Source of the DNA: Methanomassiliicoccales archaeon UBA147
GTDB taxonomy: Archaea > Thermoplasmatota > Thermoplasmata > SG8-5
Assembly: GCA_002496385.1 (NCBI GenBank)
Contig: DAJR01000045.1
Location: forward strand, 29,112 to 67,011
DNA: 37,900 bases
Direction of reading: 5' to 3'
Part shown: piece after piece, positions 1 through 8,303 of the stretch
How positions within the stretch are numbered: the stretch's first letter is position 1
Layout of the letters: each line of letters opens with the position of its first letter
Position numbers and translations under genes: made by a program
The notes under the pieces: generated by a model
What the model was told of the DNA's origin: nothing
Seen by the model: only the letters and a program-made list of their open reading frames with translations
Database searches by the model: none

Positions 1-24
1 GGGTTCTCGGCCTTTATCACTAAA
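1..24 (+). mobile_element. Right-end remnant of an IS200/IS605-like element
   Basis: The first 24 bases are identical to positions 8495-8518, the terminal part of the structured element at 8304-8519. The identity stops abruptly at base 25, as expected if this is the outer end of a second copy whose body lies left of the window. No coding sequence is attached here. Assignment to IS200/IS605 rests on resemblance of the complete copy to such right ends. Confidence 0.45.
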
Positions 25-168
25 TCTCAGTACATGAAGAATTCGCCTTGATTTCTGGCTTCACTAGATACGATCTTCGACAATAGCCAGAAATTGGCCT
101 GACTCACGACTATTCAATAAAAAGACATAGTGAGCCAGACCAGAATCATCATCAACCCTGCGATGAGA

Positions 169-217
169 TTCAATAAAATTTCGGTAATCGGCAATCTCCA
201 AACAATGAGATTACCGA
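169..217 (-). terminator. Hairpin after the KH-protein gene
   Basis: A 9-bp perfect inverted repeat (TCGGTAATC at 181-189, GATTACCGA at 209-217) lies directly after the TAA stop of the KH gene on the minus strand. It is followed on that strand by a T-rich run (bases 180-169). It probably ends the aIF1A-RIO1-KH transcript. Archaea usually need only U-tracts for termination, so the hairpin may instead protect the RNA 3' end. Confidence 0.45.
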
Positions 218-218
218 C

Positions 219-770
219 TTACTCCATCGCCATTTCCCTGTACCTCAGGTACCGCCGCTTGTTCTCCAGGAACTTGTAGACCGCCGAATGCTCGCTGCCC
301 TCGAGCAGCATCTCGACCGCCCTCTTGGCCGCGTCCATTGACAAGATATCTCCGATTATCGCGACTGTGTTGCCGTAAATCGACAGTTCCGCGCCCGAGA
401 AATCCTCGATCGTGGTCCGGGTCTTTCCCTCGGTGCCGATGATGCGCGCCCTGACCCTGGATATGTGTTTCGGGTCCTTGCCGGTGAAGTCGCGGATATC
501 TATAACTTCGAGATACATGTCCTCGCCCACGAGCCTCAGCGCCCGCTCGGGGGAAAAGCCCCTCGCGATGGCTTTGACAATGTCCCTCGCGTTGAGGCCG
601 ACAAGGCCGTCCTTGGCGCCTTCCTCGGTGGGGATGACCGTCACGTCGCCGCTTGCCGAGTCAACCTCGAGCTTCACCTTGCAGGACTTCTCTATCTGGT
701 GCTTCACCCGGCCGTCCTCGCCAATCAGCACGCCCACCCTCTCCTTGGGCATCTTGACGTACAGCATCAC
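219..770 (-). CDS. Dim2/Pno1-like KH-domain RNA-binding protein
   Basis: This 183-residue protein is the archaeal relative of eukaryotic Dim2/Pno1, a KH protein acting in small-subunit rRNA maturation and linked to initiation. Two KH cores are visible: the GxxG-type loop IGEDG near residue 17 and a second, IGTEGKTR, near residue 112, followed by a helical basic tail ending in KRRYLRYREMAME. The length is normal for the family. The start is either GTG at 770 or ATG at 767; both overlap the RIO1 TGA stop, so translation is coupled. RIO1 and Dim2 act on the same pre-40S particle in eukaryotes, so the operon context supports the call. Family identification is from motifs; the rRNA site bound cannot be told from sequence. 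Confidence 0.88.
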   Translation of the reverse strand: MMLYVKMPKERVGVLIGEDGRVKHQIEKSCKVKLEVDSASGDVTVIPTEEGAKDGLVGLNARDIVKAIARGFSPERALRLVGEDMYLEVIDIRDFTGKDPKHISRVRARIIGTEGKTRTTIEDFSGAELSIYGNTVAIIGDILSMDAAKRAVEMLLEGSEHSAVYKFLENKRRYLRYREMAME

Positions 771-1552
771 GGACCACCTGCAATCTGTTTCAGCATGTCG
801 TTCTCGTCGGACTTGATGCCGTGCTTCCTGAAAAACCTTGCCAGGTTCGAGATGTCCCTTTTCAGGAACTCCATCGCCATCGGATGGGTGTTCAGGACTG
901 CCTGGCCCACGTCGATGATTATCGGCTCGCCGTCAAGCATGAGGACATTGTATTCCGAGAAATCCGCATGGACCAGCTGGGTCTCCCTGTACATCCGTTT
1001 GAGGTTGCCGAACAATTTGTCATAGACCTCTTGGGGATTCTCCAGCTTCATGTCCTTCAGGTGTGGGGCGGGAGTGCCGTCCTGGCCGATGAATTCCATG
1101 ATTATGATGTTCTTGACGCAGACCCGGGCTTTCGGCACGGCTAACCCAATGGCGCCCATCCTCTCCAGATTGCGGTATTCCTTCTGCGCCCATGTATGGA
1201 TGGTCCTCCTCCGGCTCTTTCCCAGGTTCCTGAAGCGCTCGTCCCCGGCTATGTATTTCTGGATGTTGTTGAAAGTGGCGTTCGACATCCTGTATATTTT
1301 TACTGCGAGATACCCTCCGTCGTGCGTCGTGGCCCGAAAGACGTTGCCCTCCTTTCCGGTGGCTATCGGAAAATCCAGGTTGTCGATTATCTCGTTGGTC
1401 ATGAGGTCGTAAAGGGTCATCAGGGTCGTGCGGTCGAAAACCTCATCGTACGTCTTCCTGTCCGCCGAGTCCTTGTCCCGGTTTCGATAGGCGAGTACCT
1501 TGGATTCCAGGTCCCTGAGAAATTTATCGTCCACGCGCATGGGAAGCCCCAT
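767..1552 (-). CDS. rio1: RIO1-type atypical protein kinase
   Basis: This 261-residue RIO-family serine kinase/ATPase is involved in late small ribosomal subunit maturation. The P-loop region ATGKEGNVFRA, the catalytic loop LVHADFSEYNVL (the HxDxSxxN signature) and the metal-binding segment IIIDVGQAV are all present, so the enzyme looks intact. The reading frame stays open up to 1756, but that extension lies inside the aIF1A gene and has no kinase similarity. ATG at 1552 overlaps the aIF1A TGA as ATGA and gives the normal RIO1 length; ATG at 1540 is an alternative. The gene is the middle member of a three-gene operon and is translationally coupled on both sides. Confidence 0.93.
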   Translation of the reverse strand: MGLPMRVDDKFLRDLESKVLAYRNRDKDSADRKTYDEVFDRTTLMTLYDLMTNEIIDNLDFPIATGKEGNVFRATTHDGGYLAVKIYRMSNATFNNIQKYIAGDERFRNLGKSRRRTIHTWAQKEYRNLERMGAIGLAVPKARVCVKNIIIMEFIGQDGTPAPHLKDMKLENPQEVYDKLFGNLKRMYRETQLVHADFSEYNVLMLDGEPIIIDVGQAVLNTHPMAMEFLKRDISNLARFFRKHGIKSDENDMLKQIAGGP

Positions 1553-1887
1553 CAGTAGATGTTGATGACCTCTGGAATAATTCTGCGCCTGGCCAGATTG
1601 GTCGCCTGCGTCCGGGTGTATCTGAAAAGGATATCCGCTTTCTCGTCTTCCTGGAACTCCCAGGGCCGGATTATCAGCAGGTCGCCCTCGCGAATCCACA
1701 TGCGCTTCTTCAGCTTTCCCGGGATGCGGCCGATCCTGGATTTCCCGTCGGCGCACATTACCTTTATCTTGGACGCGCCCAGCAGCTGGTCAGCTATCGC
1801 GAACATCTCGCGCTTGTAGTCCTTGGGCATCGGGACGCGCATCATCTCGTCCGGGCTGTCCCCGGTTGGTTTCTTATCGTAGGCCAT
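1552..1887 (-). CDS. eif1A: Translation initiation factor aIF1A
   Basis: This 111-residue OB-fold protein binds the small-subunit A site during initiation. Family features are the acidic N-terminal tail, the conserved core with MCADGKSRIGRIPGKLKKRMWI near residues 44-65, and the segment GDLLIIRPWEFQEDEKADI. The C-terminal residues EVINIY are a common archaeal ending. ATG at 1887 gives the usual length. It is the first gene of the operon with RIO1 and the KH protein. An AT-rich stretch at 1890-1935 upstream probably carries the promoter, but I cannot place the TATA box firmly. Confidence 0.95.
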   Translation of the reverse strand: MAYDKKPTGDSPDEMMRVPMPKDYKREMFAIADQLLGASKIKVMCADGKSRIGRIPGKLKKRMWIREGDLLIIRPWEFQEDEKADILFRYTRTQATNLARRRIIPEVINIY

Positions 1888-1972
1888 TGAAAACCTGCAT
1901 GGGTGTATTATTGAGATACTATAATAGTTTATGTTAATGAACGTAAGAGTTCATTGGAATGAAGTGTGGAAC

Positions 1973-2160
1973 GATTTTAGATTTAGGGATTGTAGATTTT
2001 AGATTTGACGGCGGACGGCCTGGCTGTTGATAACAGCCAGCTCGTCAGACCCTAGACCCTTTATACTCTTTTGTGAGCAAAGACCCTAGACCCCGTTACA
2101 AAAATAATTGAGAACCCATAATGCCGTGAACAACAATCTAAAATCGAAAATCTGCAATCT
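1973..2160 (+). repeat. Dispersed palindromic repeat, copy A (AGATTTTAGATT family)
   Basis: The left arm contains GGATTGTAGATTTTAGATTT; the right arm contains AACAATCTAAAATCGAAAAT, nearly its reverse complement. A perfect hairpin sits at 2020-2040 (CTGGCTGTT / AACAGCCAG), flanked by AGACCCTAGACC motifs. About 84 bases at the right side recur at 8220-8303 with roughly 88% identity by eye. There is no coding potential. It fills the gap between the aIF1A operon and the secretion operon and accounts for the open frame upstream of 2210. Confidence 0.8.
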
Positions 2161-2209
2161 CGTGACAAAGCCATTAAGAGGGCAGGCCGTTCGGGGTGGT
2201 GGAGATAAC

Positions 2210-2782
2210 ATGCGGGGAGGAAATGTCAGGGGAGGGCGTTCGATTGTCAGGGAGGTATGCGATTACACAGTTGTGAAAAGGCGGGCCGGCGTTGAATTGG
2301 TCTTCGAGTGCGGAAGTTGCGGAGCAGGTCGGGGGTTGGACGATCCGGCCTGCTTCAGGAATGTCCTCGCGGCCGTGCAGCGCGAGGGGGCCCCGATTGC
2401 AATCGCCCTGCGTTCCCATATGGAGAAGAGATATGGTGGCTATGCGGCCGGCACGATGGGAAAAATAGCTGACATCCTGAGCCGCGTGGAGAATCTGCAG
2501 AGACAGCTGGCAACGGACTCGTTGAAAAGAGAAGGTTGCGCGGAATGTCTCCGCCCGCTTGCGGAAAGGCTTTCTGCTGTAAGGCAGGGAATTCTCTCCA
2601 TGGACCTCGGAAGCGCCATCTCATCCGGCCGGGTGCTTGGAGGCCTTACCTTCGGCTCCGGGAGGGAGTTCTGCGTAGAGTGCAGGGGAATTACATTGGT
2701 GCAGGCTTCGGACATTGCCAGATCGGCCGATGACCTGGAAAAGATAATCGTCAGGGACTTATTTAACATCGCGGAGGAGTAG
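2210..2782 (+). CDS. Cys-rich protein preceding a secretion ATPase
   Basis: This 190-residue soluble protein is of unknown function. It has cysteine pairs ECGSC near residue 39, GCAEC near 106 and FCVEC near 155, plus single cysteines, a pattern suggesting zinc or another metal; the middle is helical (IADILSRVENLQRQLA). Three bases separate it from the secretion ATPase gene, so the two are probably co-translated. I infer that it is an accessory or a split-off N-terminal module of that ATPase. Start: ATG at 2210 follows GGTGGTGGAG at good spacing. The frame extends to 2108, but that part reads through repeat copy A and is unlikely to be coding. No membrane segment or signal peptide is seen. 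Confidence 0.6.
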   Translation: MRGGNVRGGRSIVREVCDYTVVKRRAGVELVFECGSCGAGRGLDDPACFRNVLAAVQREGAPIAIALRSHMEKRYGGYAAGTMGKIADILSRVENLQRQLATDSLKREGCAECLRPLAERLSAVRQGILSMDLGSAISSGRVLGGLTFGSGREFCVECRGITLVQASDIARSADDLEKIIVRDLFNIAEE

Positions 2783-2784
2783 GA

Positions 2785-4551
2785 TTGCCGGAAGAAGCTG
2801 TGCTCGGTCCGGGCGGGAAATCGGCAATCGAAAAAAACATTATCTGCGAGCCCGTACAGTATGACCTTGGCCAGCTGTTCAGGAAATCGCTGCATGACGA
2901 CTCGAAGCTCAGGCCCGGATTTGCCGAGGCATGGGTGGGCGAAACGCTGGCGGACGCCGGTTCCAGGCAGGCAAGGTACTATGTCGGGACGGCCAGGGTC
3001 GACATCTGCTCCAAAGTCGGGGGAGGCGAGACCGTGTACCGCATCGTTCCGAGAGAGTACACGCTTCCCGAGGCGGGAACCAAGTTGCTTTACCTGGCCA
3101 AGTCGGAATTCGTCGAGAACTCTCTGGAAGGGCGGAACATTCAGGATTCGGGAAGCCTGAGGAAAAGGTGCAGGAAGGAGGTTGACGAGATAATCTCGAC
3201 TGTCGCGCGCTCGACCGGCGTCACCCCGGGCCATATAGAACAGATGGGGGGTCTTGATTTTCTCACGACAGCGGTGCTGAGGCACACCGTCGGCCTGGGA
3301 ATGCTGGAATACCTTCTTGAGGACGAGCACGTCCAGGACATTTATATCGATGCGCCGGCTGACGACAATCCGGTGCACGTGGTCATCGGGGACATTGGCG
3401 GCGACATCGTGGGGGGAAAATGCCTGACGAATATCCTGCTCAGCGAGAGGGAGGTCCAGTCATTGGTGTCGAGGTTCAGGTATGAATCCGGGCGGCCGTT
3501 CTCCGAGGCGATGCCGATGCTGGAAACCGACCTTGTCGAATTTGACACCAGGGTCACCGTGGTAGGCAGGCCGCTCAGCCCGGAGGGGGCTGCCATCGCC
3601 CTGAGGAGGCATTCAACCGAACCGTGGACATTGCCGAAGCTCATCCTCCGGAACAGCATCAATCCCCTTGCAGCCGGGCTGCTCTCGTTCCTGATAGACG
3701 GGCGCTCGACGGTGCTCGTGGCAGGGAGCAGGGGCGCGGGAAAGTCGTCGATGCTTGGTGCCCTGATGCTGGAATTTCCCCTCAGCCAGCGCATTCTCAC
3801 CATAGAGGATACGCTGGAGCTTCCGGGTGCCAAGATGCAGGAGCTGGGGTACAAGGTCCAGAGCCTGTTCGTGCGTTCCGCCGTTGACGGGAGCGGGGGG
3901 AGGACCGCCGATGACGCACTGAGGGTCTCTCTCAGGCTGGGGGAATCGGCAATCGTGCTTGGCGAGGTCAGAGGGAAGGAGGCTAAGACCCTGTACGAGG
4001 CCATGAGGTCGGGAAGCGCCGGAAGCGCGGTGCTGGGAACCATCCACGGGAATTCACCCAAATCCGTTTTCGAACGGATCGTGTACGACCTGGACATTCA
4101 CCCGGAGGCTTTCTCCGCCACGGACATAGTTGTTGTGTGCGGCCTGGTCCGCCCAGAGGGCAGACAGAGGCAGGTGAGGAGGGTCACTGCCATATCCGAG
4201 CTGGTGAAGGACGGAGAGCCCGGACAATTCGCGGACCTGCTTGCGTATGATGACGAGACCGATACCCTCGTGGAAACCGAGCATTTCCGCAATTCGTCGA
4301 GAATAAATGCGATAGCAGGACAGTGGAGCCTGGATTATGATTCCGCTCTGGCCAACATAAGGGCCAGGGCATACATCCGGGAGAGGATGGTCAGCGAATC
4401 CGCGGGCAATCCCGGCCTGCTCAAGCCGAGCGCAGTCGTCAAGACCAACAGCCAGTACTGGAGTCTGGTGGACAAGTTGGGCTCCGGAGACCCCGGAATG
4501 CTCATGAACGAGTGGAACGAGTGGTTCGAGAGAAGTGCGCCTTATGTTTGA
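2785..4551 (+). CDS. Type II/IV secretion system ATPase (TadA/GspE/VirB11 family)
   Basis: This 588-residue hexameric motor ATPase drives assembly of type IV filaments or secretion pseudopili at the cytoplasmic face of the membrane. The N-terminal third is a poorly conserved domain. The core holds Walker A GSRGAGKS (residues 314-321), an acidic Asp box EDTLEL (about 341-346), Walker B AIVLGEVRG (389-397) and the His box GTIHGNS (418-424), so all catalytic elements are present. A C-terminal extension of about 120 residues follows. The start is TTG at 2785, preceded by GGAGGAG at suitable distance. It lies between the Cys-rich protein and the TadC-like platform gene; its 3' end overlaps the latter. 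No pilin gene is adjacent; candidate pilins lie at 25-26 kb. Confidence 0.9.
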   Translation: MPEEAVLGPGGKSAIEKNIICEPVQYDLGQLFRKSLHDDSKLRPGFAEAWVGETLADAGSRQARYYVGTARVDICSKVGGGETVYRIVPREYTLPEAGTKLLYLAKSEFVENSLEGRNIQDSGSLRKRCRKEVDEIISTVARSTGVTPGHIEQMGGLDFLTTAVLRHTVGLGMLEYLLEDEHVQDIYIDAPADDNPVHVVIGDIGGDIVGGKCLTNILLSEREVQSLVSRFRYESGRPFSEAMPMLETDLVEFDTRVTVVGRPLSPEGAAIALRRHSTEPWTLPKLILRNSINPLAAGLLSFLIDGRSTVLVAGSRGAGKSSMLGALMLEFPLSQRILTIEDTLELPGAKMQELGYKVQSLFVRSAVDGSGGRTADDALRVSLRLGESAIVLGEVRGKEAKTLYEAMRSGSAGSAVLGTIHGNSPKSVFERIVYDLDIHPEAFSATDIVVVCGLVRPEGRQRQVRRVTAISELVKDGEPGQFADLLAYDDETDTLVETEHFRNSSRINAIAGQWSLDYDSALANIRARAYIRERMVSESAGNPGLLKPSAVVKTNSQYWSLVDKLGSGDPGMLMNEWNEWFERSAPYV

Positions 4552-6538
4552 ATTGCAAAAGCCCGGGTACTTCTTCAAGAAGGCCTGCAGGTTGTCCGGG
4601 GCGGCACGGCCGAATCCTGTCAAAGTGGAGAGGCTCAGAGCGGACATTGCACGAAGCCAGTCAGATATCCGCCGGCTCGAGGACGTGCTGAAGACCGCCA
4701 GACTGGCGAAGGCAGACAGCAGGGAAATGTCGCGCGTCAGTGCGGAACTTTCAGGAAAAAATAAAAGACTTGCCAGCCTGACCAAGGTAAGGGACCAGAA
4801 GGACTTCAGGCGCGCCATGAGGATCACGGGGATGGGGCTGAGGGTGGAAGAGGTCGTTCGGTTCTCCGGAGCCATGGCAGTCCTGGCAATGATAATGGCG
4901 CTGCTTGCGGCGGGAATGGCTGCGGCCTGGCTGGATTTGGAGCCGATAATGACGCTGGCTGCATGTGCAGCCTGCGGGATTGCAGTGCCGCTGACGGTTT
5001 TCATAGCCCTTGTGGGATACCCTGAACGGTTGGCCAAGAGTCTGGAGCTGGAGGCGTTCGGCTCCGCGCCGGAGATTGTGAACTACATGGTCATGTCGAT
5101 GGAGCTGTCGCCGTCCATCGACAAGGCGCTGGAATTTGCAGCGTGCAACGCCGAGGGTCCGATGGCCGACGAACTGAAAAGCCTCATCTGGAATGTCAAA
5201 TCGAGGAAATGCGCCACCACCGAGGAGGCGCTCATGGCCTATGCCAAGGAGCTCGAGGGCATGAACGAGGACCTGCGCTCGGCCATCTTCAGCATCCTGA
5301 GCGTCTCGAAGGAGCAGGACCGCATGAAGGCCCGCGCCGGTCTGAGGAGGGCGGGAGGCACGGTTCTCACCGGCACGAGACAGCGCGTTGAAGGATTCGC
5401 TGCATCGCTAGGAACCCCTGCGACTGTACTTTTCTCGCTGGGCATCCTCCTGCCAATGATTATCGGCTCGATGCTGCCAATGATATCGATGGGGGGTTTC
5501 GACATGGCCCAGCAACCCGCCGTTGCTGTGAGCGAAGGTTGGCACCGCATTCTGTTTTTCAGCATTCTTCTGATGAACGTAGCGTTCCCGCTCACTGCAT
5601 TTGCCTATGCCAGGTCGATACTGTCAAAGCGGCCCGGAATCCACACTGCCCCGGAAGCTTCGGAGAAAACGGAGGCAAACGGGATGGCTGTTTCATTGGT
5701 CATAATGGCAATCTTCTTTTGCGCCGCGCTTGGCATCGGAACGCTCATGCACTTCTGGGACATCCAATGGTCCGTTGCGGCACTCGTGGCCCTGTTCGGT
5801 CTCAGCGCGGGTCTGTGGTACGCCCTGGCCCCCCATGTCCCGCAGATCGGCGCAAAGAAGCTCCTGAGATTGGAGGAACAGATGCCAGATATGCTCTTCC
5901 AGCTGGGCTCCCGGCTGGGAGAGGGTGTCGCCCTCGAGAAGGCATTGGAGGACGCGGCCGAGACAATGGCAGGCACCGAGATGGGGGGCTATCTCGGCAG
6001 CATCATTGCCCGGATGCGCAGGAGCGGCCAGGGGCTTGAGGATGTCCTCTTTTCGCCGTCGAACGGCATGATGACTCATCATCCTTCAAGGAAACTGAGG
6101 GCCGCGATGCGGTTGACCGTCGAAGCCGCCAGGAAGGACGCGGAAACTGCCGGGAGCATCCTCATCACCATGTCGAACCACAGCCGGGACCTTGCAAACT
6201 CCGACAGGGAGGTGCGCCTGAAGCTGCGGTCCACCATCGACAGCATGAAGAACACCGCCATACTCTTTGCCCCGGTCATCATGGGCGTGACAGTCGGCCT
6301 GTATGCACTGCTCAGCCGGACCTTTGCCGAGATGAACGGTTCGGTTCCCATGCCAGCGCCTTACTTCATAATGATAATCGGAATATATCTGCTTTTAACT
6401 GTAGGCACCATCATGTACTTCTGCTCGGGGATAGAACATGGCAGAGGGAGATGGAAACGGGATACGGCCATCGCACTACCTGTCGCGGCGATTATCTTCT
6501 GTGTGACTTCGATCGGGGCGTTGATGGCGTTCGGGTGA
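4544..6538 (+). CDS. Tandem TadC/FlaJ-type membrane platform protein (T2SSF domains)
   Basis: This polytopic protein of about 664 residues is the inner-membrane platform on which the secretion ATPase works. After a charged, coiled-coil-like N-terminus come about nine hydrophobic segments arranged as two T2SSF-type halves. Each half has a cytoplasmic four-helix region: one starts near EIVNYMVMSMELSPS, the other near QMPDMLFQLGSRLGEG. Duplicated T2SSF domains are usual in archaeal FlaJ and TadC relatives. The start is ATG at 4544 or GTG at 4535; both overlap the ATPase gene, giving translational coupling. The gene closes the operon and converges on the next gene with only three bases between stops. 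Confidence 0.87.
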   Translation: MFELQKPGYFFKKACRLSGAARPNPVKVERLRADIARSQSDIRRLEDVLKTARLAKADSREMSRVSAELSGKNKRLASLTKVRDQKDFRRAMRITGMGLRVEEVVRFSGAMAVLAMIMALLAAGMAAAWLDLEPIMTLAACAACGIAVPLTVFIALVGYPERLAKSLELEAFGSAPEIVNYMVMSMELSPSIDKALEFAACNAEGPMADELKSLIWNVKSRKCATTEEALMAYAKELEGMNEDLRSAIFSILSVSKEQDRMKARAGLRRAGGTVLTGTRQRVEGFAASLGTPATVLFSLGILLPMIIGSMLPMISMGGFDMAQQPAVAVSEGWHRILFFSILLMNVAFPLTAFAYARSILSKRPGIHTAPEASEKTEANGMAVSLVIMAIFFCAALGIGTLMHFWDIQWSVAALVALFGLSAGLWYALAPHVPQIGAKKLLRLEEQMPDMLFQLGSRLGEGVALEKALEDAAETMAGTEMGGYLGSIIARMRRSGQGLEDVLFSPSNGMMTHHPSRKLRAAMRLTVEAARKDAETAGSILITMSNHSRDLANSDREVRLKLRSTIDSMKNTAILFAPVIMGVTVGLYALLSRTFAEMNGSVPMPAPYFIMIIGIYLLLTVGTIMYFCSGIEHGRGRWKRDTAIALPVAAIIFCVTSIGALMAFG

Positions 6539-6541
6539 AGC

Positions 6542-7075
6542 TCATTTTTTTACTTTACTCCGCCAGTACTTAATCAATGGCCTCTCGTCGTACCACACTC
6601 TCCAGGGGTAATCTCCCTCGATAATGCACTTTGCCAGCATGATGATGCTGAAGGAAAAAATCGCTGCCGACATGATGGCCCAGACCAAGTCCTGGTCGGG
6701 TACATAGCCCTTCAGAGTGAAGACCTTATCGGATAACGGGTAGAGGAGCTGTTTCCCCTCGTCAAAAATTGACATCGTGTTTATCATGTCCAATGAAATG
6801 TGGCTTACGATTCCCAGGGCGACCCATTGAGCAGTCCATTTCTTCTTCCAAAGGAAAATCGCAACAGTGCATATCGCGCCGAGGACCAGTGCTCCGCCGA
6901 GCGTGTGAGTCAGGGTTCCGTGTGAAAGCGGCCCCGGGAACAGGTATAGGATGATGTCCACATCAAGAACGAGAGCGCCCAGTGTGATGGCAATCATCCG
7001 GATTTTGTCAAGCCGGAATTTCCTCCCCAGGAAGAAGGCAACCATGTAATGCGTAATCCAGTCCACGATGGCCAA
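6542..7075 (-). CDS. YdjM/DUF457-like membrane-bound metal-dependent hydrolase
   Basis: This 177-residue integral membrane protein is of the YdjM (LexA-binding, DUF457) family, predicted membrane hydrolases of unknown substrate. Family signatures are the early THYMVAFFLG segment, DVDIIL (about 38-43), the GPLSHGTLTHTLGG block (about 48-61) and IVSHISLDMINT (about 89-100), which supply the conserved His and Asp residues. Four hydrophobic stretches are visible. The start is TTG at 7075; no ATG fits better without cutting the first helix. It is transcribed in the same direction as the aldolase gene upstream with a 27-base gap, so an operon is possible. The function is not proven for the family. 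Confidence 0.75.
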   Translation of the reverse strand: MAIVDWITHYMVAFFLGRKFRLDKIRMIAITLGALVLDVDIILYLFPGPLSHGTLTHTLGGALVLGAICTVAIFLWKKKWTAQWVALGIVSHISLDMINTMSIFDEGKQLLYPLSDKVFTLKGYVPDQDLVWAIMSAAIFSFSIIMLAKCIIEGDYPWRVWYDERPLIKYWRSKVKK

Positions 7076-7102
7076 TCAAAATGCGGGATATTTAATGGTT
7101 GG

Positions 7103-7903
7103 CTAGCGTCTCGAGTACCTGCCCGATTTGCTCCTGCTAAGCAACTGGTAGGCCTCGTCCGGCGTCTTGTTGCCGTGGACAATCGAATTGATGGCCTGTA
7201 TCATCGCGACCGGGTCGTATGCCTGGAAGATGTTCCGGCCCATGTCGACGCCCACAGCGCCGGCCTGTATCGCATTGTAGGCTGTCTGAAGGGCCGTTAT
7301 CTCGTCGGTCTTCTTGCCGCCGGCTATGACCACCGGCACAGGGCATGACTCGATTACCTTCTCGAAACCGTCGACATAGTAGGTCTTCACGATGTTGGCC
7401 CCGAGCTCGACTGCAATCCGCGAGGCCAGCGCCATGTATTTTGCATCGCGGGTCATGTCCTTCCCGACCGCGGTAACCGCAATGACGGGGATTCCGAGGG
7501 ACTGGGCCTCGTCCACGATTTCGGTGAATGCCAGAAGTGTGTCCCTCTCGTACTTGGCGCCGACCATAATCGAGAACGCGACCCCGGCAACGTTCAGCCG
7601 GACAGCGTCCTCCATCGAGACGGTGATGCCTTCATGCAGCAGCTCCTCGTTGAGGATGCTGGTGCCGCCGGAGACCCTCAGGACGATGGGGACATCGGTT
7701 TCCGGGGGAATGTAGTTCCTGAGCGCGCCCCTTGTGAGCATGAGAGTGTCTGCATGCGGGAGCAATGGCCCGACCGTCTTGCCCAGCTGCTCAAGTCCGG
7801 TTGTGGGGCCCATGAAATAGCCGTGGTCCACGGCCAGCATGACGGTCCTTCCGTCCTTCGGCTTTATTATCCTTGACAAGCGGTTCTTCATGCCCCAGTC
7901 CAT
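7103..7903 (-). CDS. LsrF/DhnA-type class I aldolase
   Basis: This 266-residue TIM-barrel aldolase of the DeoC/LacD/DhnA group is read as closest to LsrF. Shared blocks are DWGMKNRLSRI at the start, AVDHGYFMGPTTGLE, VLRVSGGTSIL, VGKDMTRDAKYMALASRIA, and VKTYYVDGFE with the Schiff-base lysine at 173, then VIAGGKKT and GVDMGRNIFQ for phosphate binding. LsrF cleaves or thiolyses phosphorylated AI-2; archaeal relatives can be fructose-1,6-bisphosphate aldolases or the ADH synthase of the archaeal aromatic pathway, so the substrate is open. No lsr transport or kinase genes lie nearby. ATG at 7903 matches the conserved N-terminus; ATG at 7927 is possible. Confidence 0.82.
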   Translation of the reverse strand: MDWGMKNRLSRIIKPKDGRTVMLAVDHGYFMGPTTGLEQLGKTVGPLLPHADTLMLTRGALRNYIPPETDVPIVLRVSGGTSILNEELLHEGITVSMEDAVRLNVAGVAFSIMVGAKYERDTLLAFTEIVDEAQSLGIPVIAVTAVGKDMTRDAKYMALASRIAVELGANIVKTYYVDGFEKVIESCPVPVVIAGGKKTDEITALQTAYNAIQAGAVGVDMGRNIFQAYDPVAMIQAINSIVHGNKTPDEAYQLLSRSKSGRYSRR

Positions 7904-7949
7904 ATTATCACAACGGATAGAATGCATCTGCGATATAAGAATGTTTCAT

Positions 7950-8303
7950 ATTGTAGATTTGCGGATTGAAGGATTTTAGATTTACGGATTGTAGATTTTA
8001 GATTCACGGACGGACTGGCGGTCGTAAAAGTTCAGCGGAATGGTGTCTAAATAACGATTTTATGTGTCTGGGGACTAGGGTCTGGGGGCTAGGGTCTGGG
8101 GGCTAGGGTCTAGGGTTGCCAACATGAGTTTTGTGCTGGCTGTTCACGACAGCCAGCAAACCCTAGCCCCTTTATCCTTTTATCCATGCAAAGACCCTAG
8201 ACCCTTTATCCCATTTTGTAAGCAAAGATCCTAGACCCCGTTACAAAAAGAAACGATAACCCATCATGCCGTGAACAACAATCTAAAATCGAAAATCTAC
8301 AAT
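7950..8303 (+). repeat. Dispersed palindromic repeat, copy B (AGATTTTAGATT family)
   Basis: This is a longer copy of the repeat at 1973-2160. The left arm holds ATTGTAGATTTTAGATTC and the right arm AACAATCTAAAATCGAAAAT then CTACAAT. The interior carries three to four iterations of a GGGGGCTAGGGTCT unit at 8086-8116, a hairpin at 8135-8157 (GCTGGCTGT / ACAGCCAGC) and oppositely oriented GACCCTAGACC units to its right. The whole element is roughly one large palindrome. The size difference from copy A comes from unit copy number. It abuts the element at 8304 with no gap. Confidence 0.82.

Noticed and set aside
1553..1756. 68-residue N-terminal extension of RIO1
   Set aside because: It lies wholly inside the aIF1A gene in another frame and carries no kinase motif; ATGA overlap at 1552 is the natural start.
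2108..2209. N-terminal extension of the Cys-rich protein
   Set aside because: The bases are part of repeat copy A, also found at 7950-8303 as non-coding DNA, and a strong ribosome site precedes the ATG at 2210.
4054..5037. Long minus-strand frame opposite the secretion genes
   Set aside because: It lies antisense to two well-supported genes and has low-complexity Ser/Arg/Ala composition typical of a frame opposite GC-rich coding DNA.
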